Under the pieces are notes generated by a model, which made no database searches, was not told the DNA's origin, and was given only the letters and a program-made list of their open reading frames with translations. A stretch of DNA of 64,000 nucleotides from Planctomycetota bacterium (GTDB lineage: Bacteria > Planctomycetota > UBA1135 > JACQFD01), in assembly GCA_016200225.1 (NCBI GenBank), contig JACQFD010000021.1, forward strand, positions 186,001-250,000, given 5' to 3'. The translations under genes and the position numbers were made by a program. This document shows, one piece after another, positions 15,212 through 25,096 of the stretch (position 1 is its first letter; every line of letters begins with the position of its first letter).

Positions 15212-17782
15212 ATGTTCCATTCACCACAGTGCTTCACGTCTGGCGCCGCGGGATTGATCTTCATACTTTGCCTGTCGCTCCTTGAGGCGGCAAGGAGGCC
15301 GCATCTGGATTCGCGACCAGTTCCGATGAGAGGTCCGGATCTATTTAGAAGAAGCGATCTTGATTTTATTCCAAATGAAGGGCAGTTCGCGCAAGTCGCG
15401 CGATATGTTACGTCCGGTTCCGGTGTGAGGTCTTTTTTTTCGTCCAATGGGCTCGCCCTTGAGTTTGGATCCGGAGCGCGTGAGCGGACATCGGTTATTT
15501 TAACTTTCGAGGGAAGTTCCGAAAATGTCAAGATCGAGGGCGACCTCCAGAGTGAAGGACTTTATCATTATTTCAAAGGCTCGTCCGCGGCCGGATGGCA
15601 TACGGAGGTCCAGGCCAGCCGTTCGATTCTTTATCGTGGAATTTACAAAGACATCGATGTCCGCGCGTATTCACAAAACGGCGCGCTTGAATATGATATT
15701 CTCGCGGCCCCGGGAGCTGACATTTCGGAGGTGAGTATTCGCTGCGACGGCGCCGACTCATTACAATTAGACGGCTTCGGAGGGCTGCTCATTCACACTT
15801 CCCGTGGCGACCTCGGTCAGATACCGCCGATGACCACGGCACGTGGCGCGGACGGATCGATACGCCGCGCGGCTTGTAGATTTAGAATCATTGGGTCGAC
15901 ACGCTTTGGTTTTGAGGTTGATAAGACTCGCGAGGAATCCATACAGATCGATCCCGTGTTTACGTATGCGACCTACCTGGGGGGTGATAATAATGATGGA
16001 TGCCTCGGTTGTGCCGTCGACGGTGCCGGAAATCTCCTTGTCGCCAGTTCCGCGGGTTCATCGGATTTTCCTACGGTTCCCGGATCCTATGATACAACAT
16101 TTACTCCGCCTGGATCGACGGCGGTTACAAAAATCAATACAACTGGGAGCAAACTGCTTTATTCAACATTCTTGGATGATTCGGCGGTTCAAGGAATCGA
16201 CGTCGACGCCGGCGGAAACGCGTATGTCGTCGGGCGCGCGTGGCTTGGCTTTCCGACGACGCAAGGCGCTTACTACACAGGACCGTTTCCATTCCCCAAT
16301 GGTTATACAGTCCCCTACGTTACAAAACTGAATGCAACCGGAAGCGCATTGATCTATTCGTCCGGCACGGGCGGTCTCGGAGGCGCGGTGGGAGTCCGGG
16401 TGGATTCTCAAGGAGACGCCTTTGTGTGCGGCGGCGCGAATAATAACTTTCCTCAAACGCCCGGATCCTATCAAATTCCAGGTGAAACCTCGGGGATGTT
16501 CATAACAAAATTTAATTCCTCGGGAACAGGATTGGTGTTTTCATCGCTGTTTGGAACGTCCGCGGGCGCAAACAGTATTTCCATCGATACACAAGGCGCC
16601 CCCTGCGTAGCCGGTGAAACCGTTTCAACAGTGCTTCCCGTGACTCCGGGAGCGGTGCAGTCGAACTATCAGGGTGGCATTAGTGACGCCTACATGGCCA
16701 AACTAAGCGCCGACGGTTCGACATTATTATATTTAACGTATCTTGGCAGCCCGGGTCAGCTCAGCCTTGGAGATGAAGCCGCGCTCGGAATCGCCGTGGA
16801 CGGAGGTGGTGATTGTTATGTTGTAGGCCGCGCAGTTTCGCCGGGATATCCGGTGACTCCGGGCGCACTGGATACAACATTTACAAATGGAAGTGCCAAT
16901 GGATTTCTAAGCAAAATTCGACCAACGCCCACGGGTGGCTTGGTGTATTCAACTTATTTGGGCGGTTCGGCGTTAAACAGCGGTGTCGCAGCAGTCCTCG
17001 TCGATTCGAGCGGAAATGCATTTGTATCAGGTGGCACGAGTTCCTTTGATTGCCCAACAACACCTGGAGCAGCATTACCATCGTACAAGGGAGGAGCGAC
17101 CGACGGATTTGTAACAATCGTCAATTCTTTTGGAAATGGTTTGATCTATTCCACTTTTGTAGGTTCAAGCGGAGATACTATAGATGAAGAGTGTTTTGGC
17201 CTCGCGCGCGACGCAGTTGGAGCTATTTACGTCGTAGGAATGACAAATTCATCGAATTTTCCCGTTTCGCCACATGCGTTTGACAAGATTGTGAATAATA
17301 ATGGATCTAACCTTTATATCGACGGTTTCGCGGCAAAACTCACTCCAACGCCCGTCGGCGCCGGACTCTCCAAATACGGCTCGGGTACACCGGGATGCGC
17401 GGGACCGCATTCGCTGAACGCCAATTCCACTCCGAAGATCGGCAACGCGCTCTTTAATTTCTATTGTGATCATGCACCCCCGGACGCCCTCGGAGTGTTG
17501 ATCGTCGGCAATGCCCAGGATCTTTCGGGAAGCGACTCGCTTGGCTTGGGCACTTTGTTTTTGATTGATTTTATAAATTCCACTGAATTATTAGCTTTCG
17601 ATCTGCCCGCCAACGAACTCGGCGGCGCCTGCGCCCTCACGCCGATTCCTAATAATGCCGCGCTTGTTGGAAATAGTTATTATGCGCAGGGAGCCTTCCT
17701 CTGGCCGGTTGGAAGTTCCTGTTCGCCTTCTCCATACATGCTGAGTACGACGGACGGTGTGGCACTCACCATTCAGCCGTAG
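15212..17782 (+). CDS. Secreted seven-bladed SBBP propeller with GTPGC C-terminal module
   Basis: An 856-residue exported protein. After the signal peptide, an N-terminal domain of the kind preceding SBBP repeats begins with DFIPNEGQFAQVARYV and runs to about 250. Seven SBBP repeats follow, each with a Y-x-T-Y/F-L-G-G-like strand (for example YATYLGG, LLYSTFLDD, LVYSTYLGG) and a later FPTT/PGA segment, matching a seven-bladed beta-propeller. The last ~135 residues (17375-17779) form the module starting GSGTPGCAG and ending ALTIQP, shared with five other proteins here. Probably a cell-surface or extracellular protein; no catalytic residues are evident. GC is lower than in flanking ygfZ. Confidence 0.8.
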   Translation: MFHSPQCFTSGAAGLIFILCLSLLEAARRPHLDSRPVPMRGPDLFRRSDLDFIPNEGQFAQVARYVTSGSGVRSFFSSNGLALEFGSGARERTSVILTFEGSSENVKIEGDLQSEGLYHYFKGSSAAGWHTEVQASRSILYRGIYKDIDVRAYSQNGALEYDILAAPGADISEVSIRCDGADSLQLDGFGGLLIHTSRGDLGQIPPMTTARGADGSIRRAACRFRIIGSTRFGFEVDKTREESIQIDPVFTYATYLGGDNNDGCLGCAVDGAGNLLVASSAGSSDFPTVPGSYDTTFTPPGSTAVTKINTTGSKLLYSTFLDDSAVQGIDVDAGGNAYVVGRAWLGFPTTQGAYYTGPFPFPNGYTVPYVTKLNATGSALIYSSGTGGLGGAVGVRVDSQGDAFVCGGANNNFPQTPGSYQIPGETSGMFITKFNSSGTGLVFSSLFGTSAGANSISIDTQGAPCVAGETVSTVLPVTPGAVQSNYQGGISDAYMAKLSADGSTLLYLTYLGSPGQLSLGDEAALGIAVDGGGDCYVVGRAVSPGYPVTPGALDTTFTNGSANGFLSKIRPTPTGGLVYSTYLGGSALNSGVAAVLVDSSGNAFVSGGTSSFDCPTTPGAALPSYKGGATDGFVTIVNSFGNGLIYSTFVGSSGDTIDEECFGLARDAVGAIYVVGMTNSSNFPVSPHAFDKIVNNNGSNLYIDGFAAKLTPTPVGAGLSKYGSGTPGCAGPHSLNANSTPKIGNALFNFYCDHAPPDALGVLIVGNAQDLSGSDSLGLGTLFLIDFINSTELLAFDLPANELGGACALTPIPNNAALVGNSYYAQGAFLWPVGSSCSPSPYMLSTTDGVALTIQP

Positions 17783-17928
17783 GCGCAAACTGGGCCCTCA
17801 AAGGCAGAATTGCCGAACGACGCGGGAATCAAGGCGCAAGCGCGATAAAACTTTACTTATGGCCGGAACGGGCCCTTGCAAGAATCCTCCATTACCAATC
17901 CGCTCTTGCACTGGTGACTCGTCCGCCT

Positions 17929-17960
17929 GGGCGTCTATCCGGGACGTCCCTGTTTTGTTT
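17929..17960 (+). terminator. Imperfect hairpin with T-rich tail before ygfZ
   Basis: GGGCGTC (17929-17935) pairs with GACGTCCC (17943-17950) with one bulged T, followed by TGTTTTGTTT. It occupies the same place relative to ygfZ as the 12798-12830 terminator does relative to the ygfZ remnant. Confidence 0.55.
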
Positions 17961-18054
17961 ATATTTCCGGCGGGCCGTTGGATTTTCGCGCATTTTGTGC
18001 GATGGATACCTCCGTGAATTCCCCCTTCGAATTGCTCGTGCGCGCCCGAGGCGC
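17954..18054 (+). repeat. Right copy of the ygfZ 5' direct repeat
   Basis: The intact counterpart of 12824-12924 (88/101 identical without gaps). It comprises the 48-bp leader and first 18 codons of the complete ygfZ gene. Confidence 0.85.
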
Positions 18055-19102
18055 CCAGTTGCGCCCCGTCGAGGGCGGCGAGTACCCGATCCGATTCGGG
18101 CGCCCCTTCGACGAGCACAAGGCCGCGCGCGCCGCCGCCGCATTATTTGATATATCATTTCTCGGAAAATTCGAAGTCGCCGGGCCGGACGCCGCGGAAT
18201 TCGCGCAACGCATGCTCTCGGCGGATATGCGCGCCGTGGGCGCGGGTTGCGGCGCCGCGAGTTATTTATTATCGGCGCAGGGTAAAATACAACATTCCTT
18301 CGTCGCGCTCGCGACGCCCGACGGATATTTATTCATTCTCGAAGGAAGCGACGTCCCAACTTTGAAAGCGGATTTGGAAAAATTCAGGTTCGCCGAGAAA
18401 ATTACTTATCAAGATTATACCGATGTTCTCGGCGCGCTGTTACTGGCCGGGCCGAAGTCCGTGGAAATCCTCGCCGCCGCCTCCGGGGGCGCGAATCCGC
18501 CGGGGCCCGAAGAGTATAAACACGCTTTTATACATATCGCCGGCTCGGCCGTGCTTGTCGTGCGCGACCGGCGCTCGGGTTCGGACGGATTTTTATTATT
18601 AATTTCCCGGGCGGCCGCGGAGCCCGTCTGGAACGCGATCGAAGCCGCGGGAGCGGCGCGTGGCATGCAACCCGCCGGACTCACCGCGTATGACTCGCTG
18701 CGCCTCGAGGCCGGCCGCCCTCGCTTCGGCCTCGATTATAATAATGAGAACTTTCCGCAGGAAGTCGGCGACACCGGGGCGTTTTCATTAAATAAAGGAT
18801 GTTACCCTGGCCAGGAGACGGTCGCGCGCATCGACACCTACGGCCGCGTCCACCGGCGGCTCACTTGTTTGATCCTCGACTCGCCGAACGAAGATCTCCC
18901 CGAGCGCGGCGACAAGTTATTATTAGGTTCCGAGGAGATCGGCCGCGTGCAGTCGTGGGCGATTTCGCCGACGCTCGAGCGCCCGATCGCGTTCGCAATT
19001 GTAAGAAACGCGAAAGCGTCGCCGGGAACGCAATTGGAAATTCAAGAAGGCGCCCGCCGCTTGACGGCGAAAGTCGTGGATCCGCCGATCGTCGCGTTAT
19101 AA
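18002..19102 (+). CDS. ygfZ: YgfZ/GcvT-family folate-binding protein
   Basis: A 366-residue protein of the GcvT fold. The family signature KGCYPGQE is at residues 265-272, followed by TVARIDTYGRVHRRL; the N-terminal half has PIRFGRPFDEHKAARA and AALFDISFLGKFEVAGPDA. YgfZ proteins use tetrahydrofolate to help build or repair Fe-S clusters in enzymes such as MiaB; the signature Cys is present. The ATG at 18002 is chosen over 17978 because the conserved 5' duplicate at 12872 begins at the same codon. The gene is convergent with the VCBS gene at 19113. Confidence 0.85.
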   Translation: MDTSVNSPFELLVRARGAQLRPVEGGEYPIRFGRPFDEHKAARAAAALFDISFLGKFEVAGPDAAEFAQRMLSADMRAVGAGCGAASYLLSAQGKIQHSFVALATPDGYLFILEGSDVPTLKADLEKFRFAEKITYQDYTDVLGALLLAGPKSVEILAAASGGANPPGPEEYKHAFIHIAGSAVLVVRDRRSGSDGFLLLISRAAAEPVWNAIEAAGAARGMQPAGLTAYDSLRLEAGRPRFGLDYNNENFPQEVGDTGAFSLNKGCYPGQETVARIDTYGRVHRRLTCLILDSPNEDLPERGDKLLLGSEEIGRVQSWAISPTLERPIAFAIVRNAKASPGTQLEIQEGARRLTAKVVDPPIVAL

Positions 19103-19112
19103 ATAATACACG

Positions 19113-20432
19113 TCAGGGCTGAATTGTTATCGAAAGCTCGGTAGAGCTGACGAGGTGCAGCGGCGACGCGCTGCAGGCGTGGCCGCTGGCCGTGGACTCG
19201 AGCCATACGCCCTGTGCATAAATAACGATGCCCGCGACGGCTGCATCGTTCGGGAGCGGCGTCGCGACGAACGCCGTGCCGCTCGAGTCGCTGAAAAAAT
19301 CGAACGCCGTGAACATCGGTGAATTTAATATATCGACATATAATAGAATGCCGACGCCGAACGGGTCCTGCCCCGACGCGTACTGCGCGACCGACGCGAG
19401 ACCGAGGCCAAGACTGTTTTCCGGCGCGTTCGTGCAGATCAAACCGAAATTCGGAGAATTTACTTTTGGAGTCGCATTCGCGGACAACGCAAGGACTCCG
19501 CGGCATCCCGGCGTCCCGGTTCCAGTTGTAATCAGGCCGGCGGCCGCGGGCGGAAGTTCGACGAGCGTCGTAAGCGCGCCGGCCGGCAGATTTGATATTA
19601 TACAATCCGGAGCGCCGTCCCGATTCAAGTCGCAGATCGCGATCAAGCCCGCGCCGCTTCCCGTATTATAAACTGTGGAATTTCCGAAGTGTCCGGCGCC
19701 GTCCCCCGCGGCAAAGGACACCGCCAGCGATCCGCTGTTTTTTGTAATTATCAAATCCGGATTGCCGTCGCCGGTCAGGTCGCCCGTGGCGATGGCATAA
19801 CAACTGAGATCCGCCGACGCGGGATGGAGAACGGTCGCGGCGGGCTGCGCCAGCGGACCGAGGACGATCGAAGTTACAATAAATGGAACCGTTCCGGAGA
19901 TCATCGCCGCGTCGGGAGCGCCGTCGTGATTCACGTCTCCAAGTGTTACAAAATACGCCGCGCTTCCGGAACCGTTGGCCGCCGCGCCGGTGAAAGTTCC
20001 GGCGCCGTTTCCCAAAAGACTGTAAATATATCCAATCGGAATCGTCGCGGTGCCCGTTTCCGCGGTTTCGCAATCCACGTTTCCGTCGGCGTTCAAGTCG
20101 CCGAACGCCGCGCAATTGCAAGTTCCACCCGCTTTGTTATGCATCGGCGGCCCGAATCCGCCCGCGGACGCGGGCGCGTCCGCGATGGAAATTGTAATCG
20201 ACGCGCCAAATCCGCCCGCGCCGTCGCCAAAATGAACATTCGCGCCCGATGAAGACATTAATGTAACGACATCGGGGCGTCCGTCGCCGTCGAAATCCCC
20301 GGCCGCAACCGCGTCGAGATTTGTTTGATTCGGGATCGAATGAATCGCAAACGTCGGCGCCTGCGCAAATGTAACATTGACCAGGAGGCCGATCGCGCCC
20401 GCCGACGGGACCAAGCGTTGAAAACTTTGCAT
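19113..20432 (-). CDS. Secreted VCBS/FG-GAP repeat protein with GTPGC C-terminal module
   Basis: A 439-residue exported protein; the ATG at 20432 starts a signal peptide (MQSFQRLVPSAGAIGLLVNV..FAQ). Five VCBS/FG-GAP-type repeats with Ca2+-binding D-x-D-x-D-G-x-x-D loops are seen, for example GDFDGDGRPDVV, GDVNHDGAPDAA and GDLTGDGNPDLI. The C-terminal ~135 residues (about 19113-19526) are the shared module, starting GTGTPGCRG and ending LSITIQP. Five repeats are too few for a standard seven-bladed FG-GAP propeller, so blades may be missed or the fold may be different. The 78-bp gap from the next gene, its longer paralogue, suggests a common operon of duplicated genes. Confidence 0.8.
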   Translation of the reverse strand: MQSFQRLVPSAGAIGLLVNVTFAQAPTFAIHSIPNQTNLDAVAAGDFDGDGRPDVVTLMSSSGANVHFGDGAGGFGASITISIADAPASAGGFGPPMHNKAGGTCNCAAFGDLNADGNVDCETAETGTATIPIGYIYSLLGNGAGTFTGAAANGSGSAAYFVTLGDVNHDGAPDAAMISGTVPFIVTSIVLGPLAQPAATVLHPASADLSCYAIATGDLTGDGNPDLIITKNSGSLAVSFAAGDGAGHFGNSTVYNTGSGAGLIAICDLNRDGAPDCIISNLPAGALTTLVELPPAAAGLITTGTGTPGCRGVLALSANATPKVNSPNFGLICTNAPENSLGLGLASVAQYASGQDPFGVGILLYVDILNSPMFTAFDFFSDSSGTAFVATPLPNDAAVAGIVIYAQGVWLESTASGHACSASPLHLVSSTELSITIQP

Positions 20433-20509
20433 GACTATTGTCGGGTTTATGTAAATATCGCGGTGGAGTTGCCGGGTTGAGGATTCGGGCGTTTTATTAA
20501 ATTGTCTTT

Positions 20510-23125
20510 TCAAGGCTGTACGACGATCCCAACGCCGTTCGCGCTCACGAGACCGAACGGCGCGAGACTGCAGCCCTGGCCGTTTGTAACATTTTCGAGC
20601 CAGAACGACTGCGCGTAAAACGCGCTTCCGACGAGCGTCGGATTGTTAGGAATCGGAGTCGTCGCGCGGCCGGTTCCCGACGCGTCGCTTGTCGCGTCGA
20701 ATGCATAGACTTGGGTCGCGGAATTGAGATCCACGTGGAATTTGATGCCAAGGCTGAATAGATAGGTTCCGGCCGCGTCCTGGCTGTCGGTAACAATACA
20801 TAAACCGAGCGCGCCGGGCGGCGCGTTGGTCGTCGTGATCGCGAAACCGGGAGAATTTACTTTTGGAATCGCGTTCGCTCCCATCGACAGGACTCCCGAA
20901 CAGCCGGGAGTGCCCTTTCCATACAATACAATTCCCGCCGGGACAAACGTCGCATTCGTTAGTATCGTGACGTTGTTCGAATGGCTGTTGGCGGTAATAA
21001 TGTCAGGGTAGCCGTCGCCGTCGAAATCGCGAATCGCCACGGAGAGCGGTCCGTTTCCGACCGCGAAATCGGAGGCCGGGCCGAAACTTAGTATTCCGAC
21101 TCCGGGCGACGTGTTTTCGAATATTGTAATTTGGTTCAGCGCATAACCGGCCGATGCGATATCCGCTCTGCCGTCGCCGGTCACGTCGCCGAGGACGACC
21201 GACGACGGCCGCGCACCCGCGGCGACATTAAAATTCGAGGCCGGCCCGAAAGCGCCCGCTCCAATATTTAATAATACTGAAACCGCGTCGCTGTCGTAAT
21301 TCGCCGTCGCGAGATCGGGCGTTCCGTCTTGATTCAGATCGCCGGCGTCGACGGAATAGGGGTGGACTCCAACGTTATAATTCACGGCGTTCGCGAACGC
21401 GCCGGCGCCGGTATTTAGTAATACAGAAACCGAATTGGAATTTGTATTCGCGGAGACGAGGTCGAGCCGTCCGTCGCCGTCGAGATCGTCGACGATGACG
21501 ATGGAGGGGGCGCTGCCGACGCTTTTATTAACAACCGGCGCAAACGCGAGACTGCCAGCCGGGGGCTGCGCCATCAGCAGCGCGATCTTGTCCACGTCAT
21601 AATTCGATGTCGCCACGTCGGGAATGCCGTCGCCGTTCAGATCGCCGATCGCGACCGAAAACGGTCCGGAACCGACGCTAAAATTCGACGCGGGCGCGAA
21701 AGCCCCCCCGCCGTTGTTAATTAATATCGAAATATTCTTGGAAGTATAATTCGCGGCCACGATTTCCAGCCGCCCGTCATTGGTTAGATCCGCGATCGCG
21801 ACGCCCCGCGGACCCGCGCCGACCGCGACGTTCGCGGGCGCGGCAAATCCTCCGGACGCGCCCGCCAAAACTACAGAAACGTTATTCGAAGCGAAGTTCG
21901 CCGTCGCGAAGTCGGGTTTTCCGTCGCCGTTCAGATCGCCCGACGCGACGGAATAGGGAAAGTTCGCCGTATTGATATTATCATAAGCAGCGGGCAGGCC
22001 GCCGAGCGTTTGAACGTAATGCAACACTCTGTAGACACTACTACTAAATTCAGTCACGGCGAGGTCGTCGCGCCCGTCGCCATTGAAATCGCCGAGTGCG
22101 AACGAGGTCGGCTGCGAATAGGCGGCAAATATCAAGGGCGGCGCGAACCCCCCGGCACCCGTTCCAAGTATGAATTTAAGATTCGCATTCGTCGCGACGG
22201 CGAGGTCGCGAATTCCGTCGCTGTTGACGTCGTCGATTGCAATTTGCAAGAGAATATTTACAACTGAAATCGCCGACGCCAGACTGAAAACGCCCGCGCC
22301 GTTTCCTAAATATACAGATGCGAGAGCCCCGATTTCACCGGCCGCGATATCCGGCGCGCCGTCGGCATTGAGATCGCCGAGGGCTACGGAATTCGTCGAA
22401 GCGCTGCTGACGATCGACAGATTTCCGAATACGCCGCCCGCCGTGACGGGAATCGCGGCGACTCCAATTGTAGTTGACGAACCCTGCGTCGCGCCGACGA
22501 GATCCGGGGTTCCGTCGCTGTTATAATCGCCCGCGACGACGGTGCCGAACTTTGCATTTACATTAAGATAACTCGGCGCCGCGAATCCGCCGAGTCCGTT
22601 GCCGATCAGAATCGCGACCCACGGATTCGTGTCCCAATCCGTCGCGGCGATGTCGGGGATGCCATCGAGATTGAAATCGGCGACCACGACCGCTACGGCG
22701 GGGCCGGCCACGCTTATGTTATTTTGTACGCTCAACGGTCCGGCGGGCGAGCTATTTAATATTACAATTGCCTTGATCGAAGTGCCGCCGATCGCCGCGT
22801 CCGCGATGCCGTCGCCGTTAAAATCCCCGAGCGCGATCGCCTGCGCCCACGTTCCTTCTTTAATAAACACGGCCGGCTGGGTGAACTTGCCGTTGCCGTC
22901 GCCGGCAAGAAAAGTAATATCATACGAAAAATGATTGACTACGACGATGTCCGCGAACCCGTCGCCCGTGACGTCGCCGATGACGGTGCCCAACGGAAGA
23001 GATCCCACCGGCTTCGATTGACCGCCGAAATTCTGCGCGAACGCGCCCGGCGTAACTGTAAATAATTGCGCAATTGTAATCATTACAATCGCCAACGGGC
23101 GGAAGCAACGCGATCGTTTATCCAT
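20510..23125 (-). CDS. Secreted 14-repeat VCBS/FG-GAP protein with GTPGC C-terminal module
   Basis: An 871-residue protein. The ATG at 23125 begins a signal peptide (MDKRSRCFRPLAIVMITIAQ..AFAQ). I count 14 VCBS/FG-GAP repeats, each with a calcium loop such as GDFNGDGIADAA, GDLNADGAPDIA or DDLDGDGRLDLV, enough for two seven-bladed propellers. The final ~138 residues (about 20510-20927) are the shared module, beginning GKGTPGCSG and ending GIVVQP. The function is unknown; such propellers commonly mediate binding at the cell surface. It is the paralogue of the following 19113-20432 gene. Confidence 0.8.
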   Translation of the reverse strand: MDKRSRCFRPLAIVMITIAQLFTVTPGAFAQNFGGQSKPVGSLPLGTVIGDVTGDGFADIVVVNHFSYDITFLAGDGNGKFTQPAVFIKEGTWAQAIALGDFNGDGIADAAIGGTSIKAIVILNSSPAGPLSVQNNISVAGPAVAVVVADFNLDGIPDIAATDWDTNPWVAILIGNGLGGFAAPSYLNVNAKFGTVVAGDYNSDGTPDLVGATQGSSTTIGVAAIPVTAGGVFGNLSIVSSASTNSVALGDLNADGAPDIAAGEIGALASVYLGNGAGVFSLASAISVVNILLQIAIDDVNSDGIRDLAVATNANLKFILGTGAGGFAPPLIFAAYSQPTSFALGDFNGDGRDDLAVTEFSSSVYRVLHYVQTLGGLPAAYDNINTANFPYSVASGDLNGDGKPDFATANFASNNVSVVLAGASGGFAAPANVAVGAGPRGVAIADLTNDGRLEIVAANYTSKNISILINNGGGAFAPASNFSVGSGPFSVAIGDLNGDGIPDVATSNYDVDKIALLMAQPPAGSLAFAPVVNKSVGSAPSIVIVDDLDGDGRLDLVSANTNSNSVSVLLNTGAGAFANAVNYNVGVHPYSVDAGDLNQDGTPDLATANYDSDAVSVLLNIGAGAFGPASNFNVAAGARPSSVVLGDVTGDGRADIASAGYALNQITIFENTSPGVGILSFGPASDFAVGNGPLSVAIRDFDGDGYPDIITANSHSNNVTILTNATFVPAGIVLYGKGTPGCSGVLSMGANAIPKVNSPGFAITTTNAPPGALGLCIVTDSQDAAGTYLFSLGIKFHVDLNSATQVYAFDATSDASGTGRATTPIPNNPTLVGSAFYAQSFWLENVTNGQGCSLAPFGLVSANGVGIVVQP

Positions 23126-23545
23126 GTCGAATTCTCGATGAAGTCTGCGCGGAGGTGAGGAAAATGACCGGAAGGGCCGCACGAAACCGGCCACCGGCGG
23201 TTCGACGCCGCGCGCGGCCGGAGTGTTCGCGGAGCCCATTCTCGCAGAATGCACAAAAAACGATAGTGTTCGCGCGGCATTTCGTCACGCGGCCGATCGG
23301 CGCGAAACCTCGCGGCCCCGATCCGCCCGTCGAATCGAGCGAATCGCCGTGCGCCGGGTTCGATCGTCCGCCTGCAGCGCGCGATTCGCCCTTCCATTGC
23401 GCGGAATCCTTATTTTCATCGAATGGCTTTGCGGGCGGGGTTCGCATAATCGCCGGTGTCCGCCCGGCGGCGGACAACCGCCGATGCGCCGAATGCCGCG
23501 ACGCCCGCCGTCATCGTTAAGATCGTTTCATAAGTAACTTATCAA
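23126..23545. other. 420-bp divergent intergenic region
   Basis: It separates the 14-repeat VCBS gene (minus) from the S10 carboxypeptidase (plus). It is GC-rich with only Arg-rich shadow frames, and must hold both promoters. The only structure noticed is a perfect 13-bp palindrome, ATAAGTAACTTAT, at 23530-23542. Confidence 0.6.
23530..23542. promoter_or_regulatory. Palindrome ATAAGTAACTTAT just before the carboxypeptidase ATG
   Basis: A perfect inverted repeat with a single central base, ending 3 bp before the ATG at 23546. It could be an operator overlapping the start region; no regulator is nearby. Confidence 0.3.
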
Positions 23546-25096
23546 ATGCAACATTCAATCCGTATCCAATCGTTTATTATTACACTTGCGCTTTTCGTCG
23601 CCGGCGCCCGGGCGCAGGCGCCCGCGCCGGCGACCTCGCCAGCGAAGGCGACGGCGACGAAACCGGCGAACGTCAGCGAGACGGCGGTTTTTATTGTTAA
23701 CGATACGACCGCGACGTCCGCCGATTCGGTGACGATCAACGGTAAAGTCGTCCCCTATCGCGTCACCGTCGGCACGCAGCCGGCGTGGGACGATAAGAAT
23801 ACAGCGATCGCATCGCTTTTTTATACTTATTATGAGCGCACCGACGTCGAAGACAAAAGCACGCGGCCGCTTTTGATATCTTTCAACGGCGGACCCGGCT
23901 CCGCATCGTTATGGATGCACATCGCGTACACCGGGCCGCGTATTCTTAATATCGATTCGGAGGGTTACCCTGTTCAACCCTACGGCGTTCAGCAAAATTC
24001 GCATTCGATTCTCGACGTCGCGGATATTATTTATGTCGATCCGGTCAACACCGGTTTTTCGCGCATCGTCGGCGACGCGCGGCGCGAGCAATTTTTCGGC
24101 GTCAACGAGGATATAAATTATCTCGCTCGCTGGATCGACACGTTCGTGAGCCGACAGAACCGCTGGACTTCGCCGAAATATCTAATCGGCGAAAGTTATG
24201 GAACAACGCGCGTCAGCGGCCTCGTGCAGCGTTTGCAAAGTTCGCATTGGATGCATTTCAACGGCGTGATTCTCGTTTCGCCGACGAGTCTCGGCGTCCA
24301 GCGCGACGGACCCGTCGGCAAGGCGCTGACGCTTCCTTACTATGCGGCGACCGCGTGGTATCACAAGGCGCTCGCGCCGGATCTGCAAGCTAAAGATCTC
24401 GATCAGATACTTCCGGAAGTCGAGAAGTTTACAGTTGAACAGTTAATTCCGGGTTTGACGCTCGGCGGATCGCTTCCGGCCGAACGGCGCACGGCGCTCG
24501 CGTATTTGGTATCGCGCTTCAGCGGACTCTCGGTCGCGTCCGTGCTCGGACAGAATCTCGCCGTGCCGACGTCGTTCTTCTGGAAGGAATTATTAAGAGA
24601 ACGTCAATTTACAATTGGCCGCCTCGACTCGCGCTACCGCGGACTCGACCGCGGCGACGCGGGCACGTCGCCCGATTTCGACCCCGCGCTCACGGCGTGG
24701 AACCACGCGTTCGCGCCGGCGATTAATTATTATTTGCGCGACGTTCTTAAATATAAAACCGATCTGCAATACTGGCTTTTCGGACCCGTCGACCCGTGGC
24801 CGCGCGCCGACGAGCGCACCGGCGAGGCCCTTCGGCAGGCCATGTCGGAAAATCCATATTTACATTTGATGGTGCAGTCGGGCTACTTCGACGGCGCGAC
24901 GGATTATTTCAATGCCAAGTATTCCATGTGGAATCTCGACCCGGCCGGGCGCCTGCAGGATCGCATGACGTTCAAAGGCTATCGTTCCGGACATATGATG
25001 TATTTAAGAAAGGAGGATCTCGCGACGGCAACGCAGGATTTGCGCGATTTTATTGCAAAGTCGACTCCGAAACCGGGACAGCCCGCAAAAAGATAA
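23546..25096 (+). CDS. Secreted serine carboxypeptidase (peptidase S10)
   Basis: A 516-residue exported protein with a signal peptide (about 1-24) and an Ala/Pro/Thr-rich linker to about 42. S10 hallmarks are all present: the oxyanion segment FNGGPGS (113-119), nucleophile Ser217 in GESYGT, an Asp near 449 (GYFDGATDY) and His483 in SGHMMYL. S10 enzymes remove C-terminal residues from peptides, usually at acidic pH. The size and motif order fit bacterial S10 proteins. The gene ends one base before the convergent gene at 25097, with no terminator between them. Confidence 0.9.
   Translation: MQHSIRIQSFIITLALFVAGARAQAPAPATSPAKATATKPANVSETAVFIVNDTTATSADSVTINGKVVPYRVTVGTQPAWDDKNTAIASLFYTYYERTDVEDKSTRPLLISFNGGPGSASLWMHIAYTGPRILNIDSEGYPVQPYGVQQNSHSILDVADIIYVDPVNTGFSRIVGDARREQFFGVNEDINYLARWIDTFVSRQNRWTSPKYLIGESYGTTRVSGLVQRLQSSHWMHFNGVILVSPTSLGVQRDGPVGKALTLPYYAATAWYHKALAPDLQAKDLDQILPEVEKFTVEQLIPGLTLGGSLPAERRTALAYLVSRFSGLSVASVLGQNLAVPTSFFWKELLRERQFTIGRLDSRYRGLDRGDAGTSPDFDPALTAWNHAFAPAINYYLRDVLKYKTDLQYWLFGPVDPWPRADERTGEALRQAMSENPYLHLMVQSGYFDGATDYFNAKYSMWNLDPAGRLQDRMTFKGYRSGHMMYLRKEDLATATQDLRDFIAKSTPKPGQPAKR

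Noticed and set aside
12798..18054. The ygfZ direct repeats as ends of an insertion sequence or integron
   Set aside because: No transposase or integrase lies between them, and there are no terminal inverted repeats; the repeats are a gene fragment.
20510..23125. Periodic DNA repeats that could suggest a CRISPR or minisatellite
   Set aside because: The periodicity comes from ~60-residue VCBS protein repeats in frame, with diverged DNA and no constant spacer-repeat structure.
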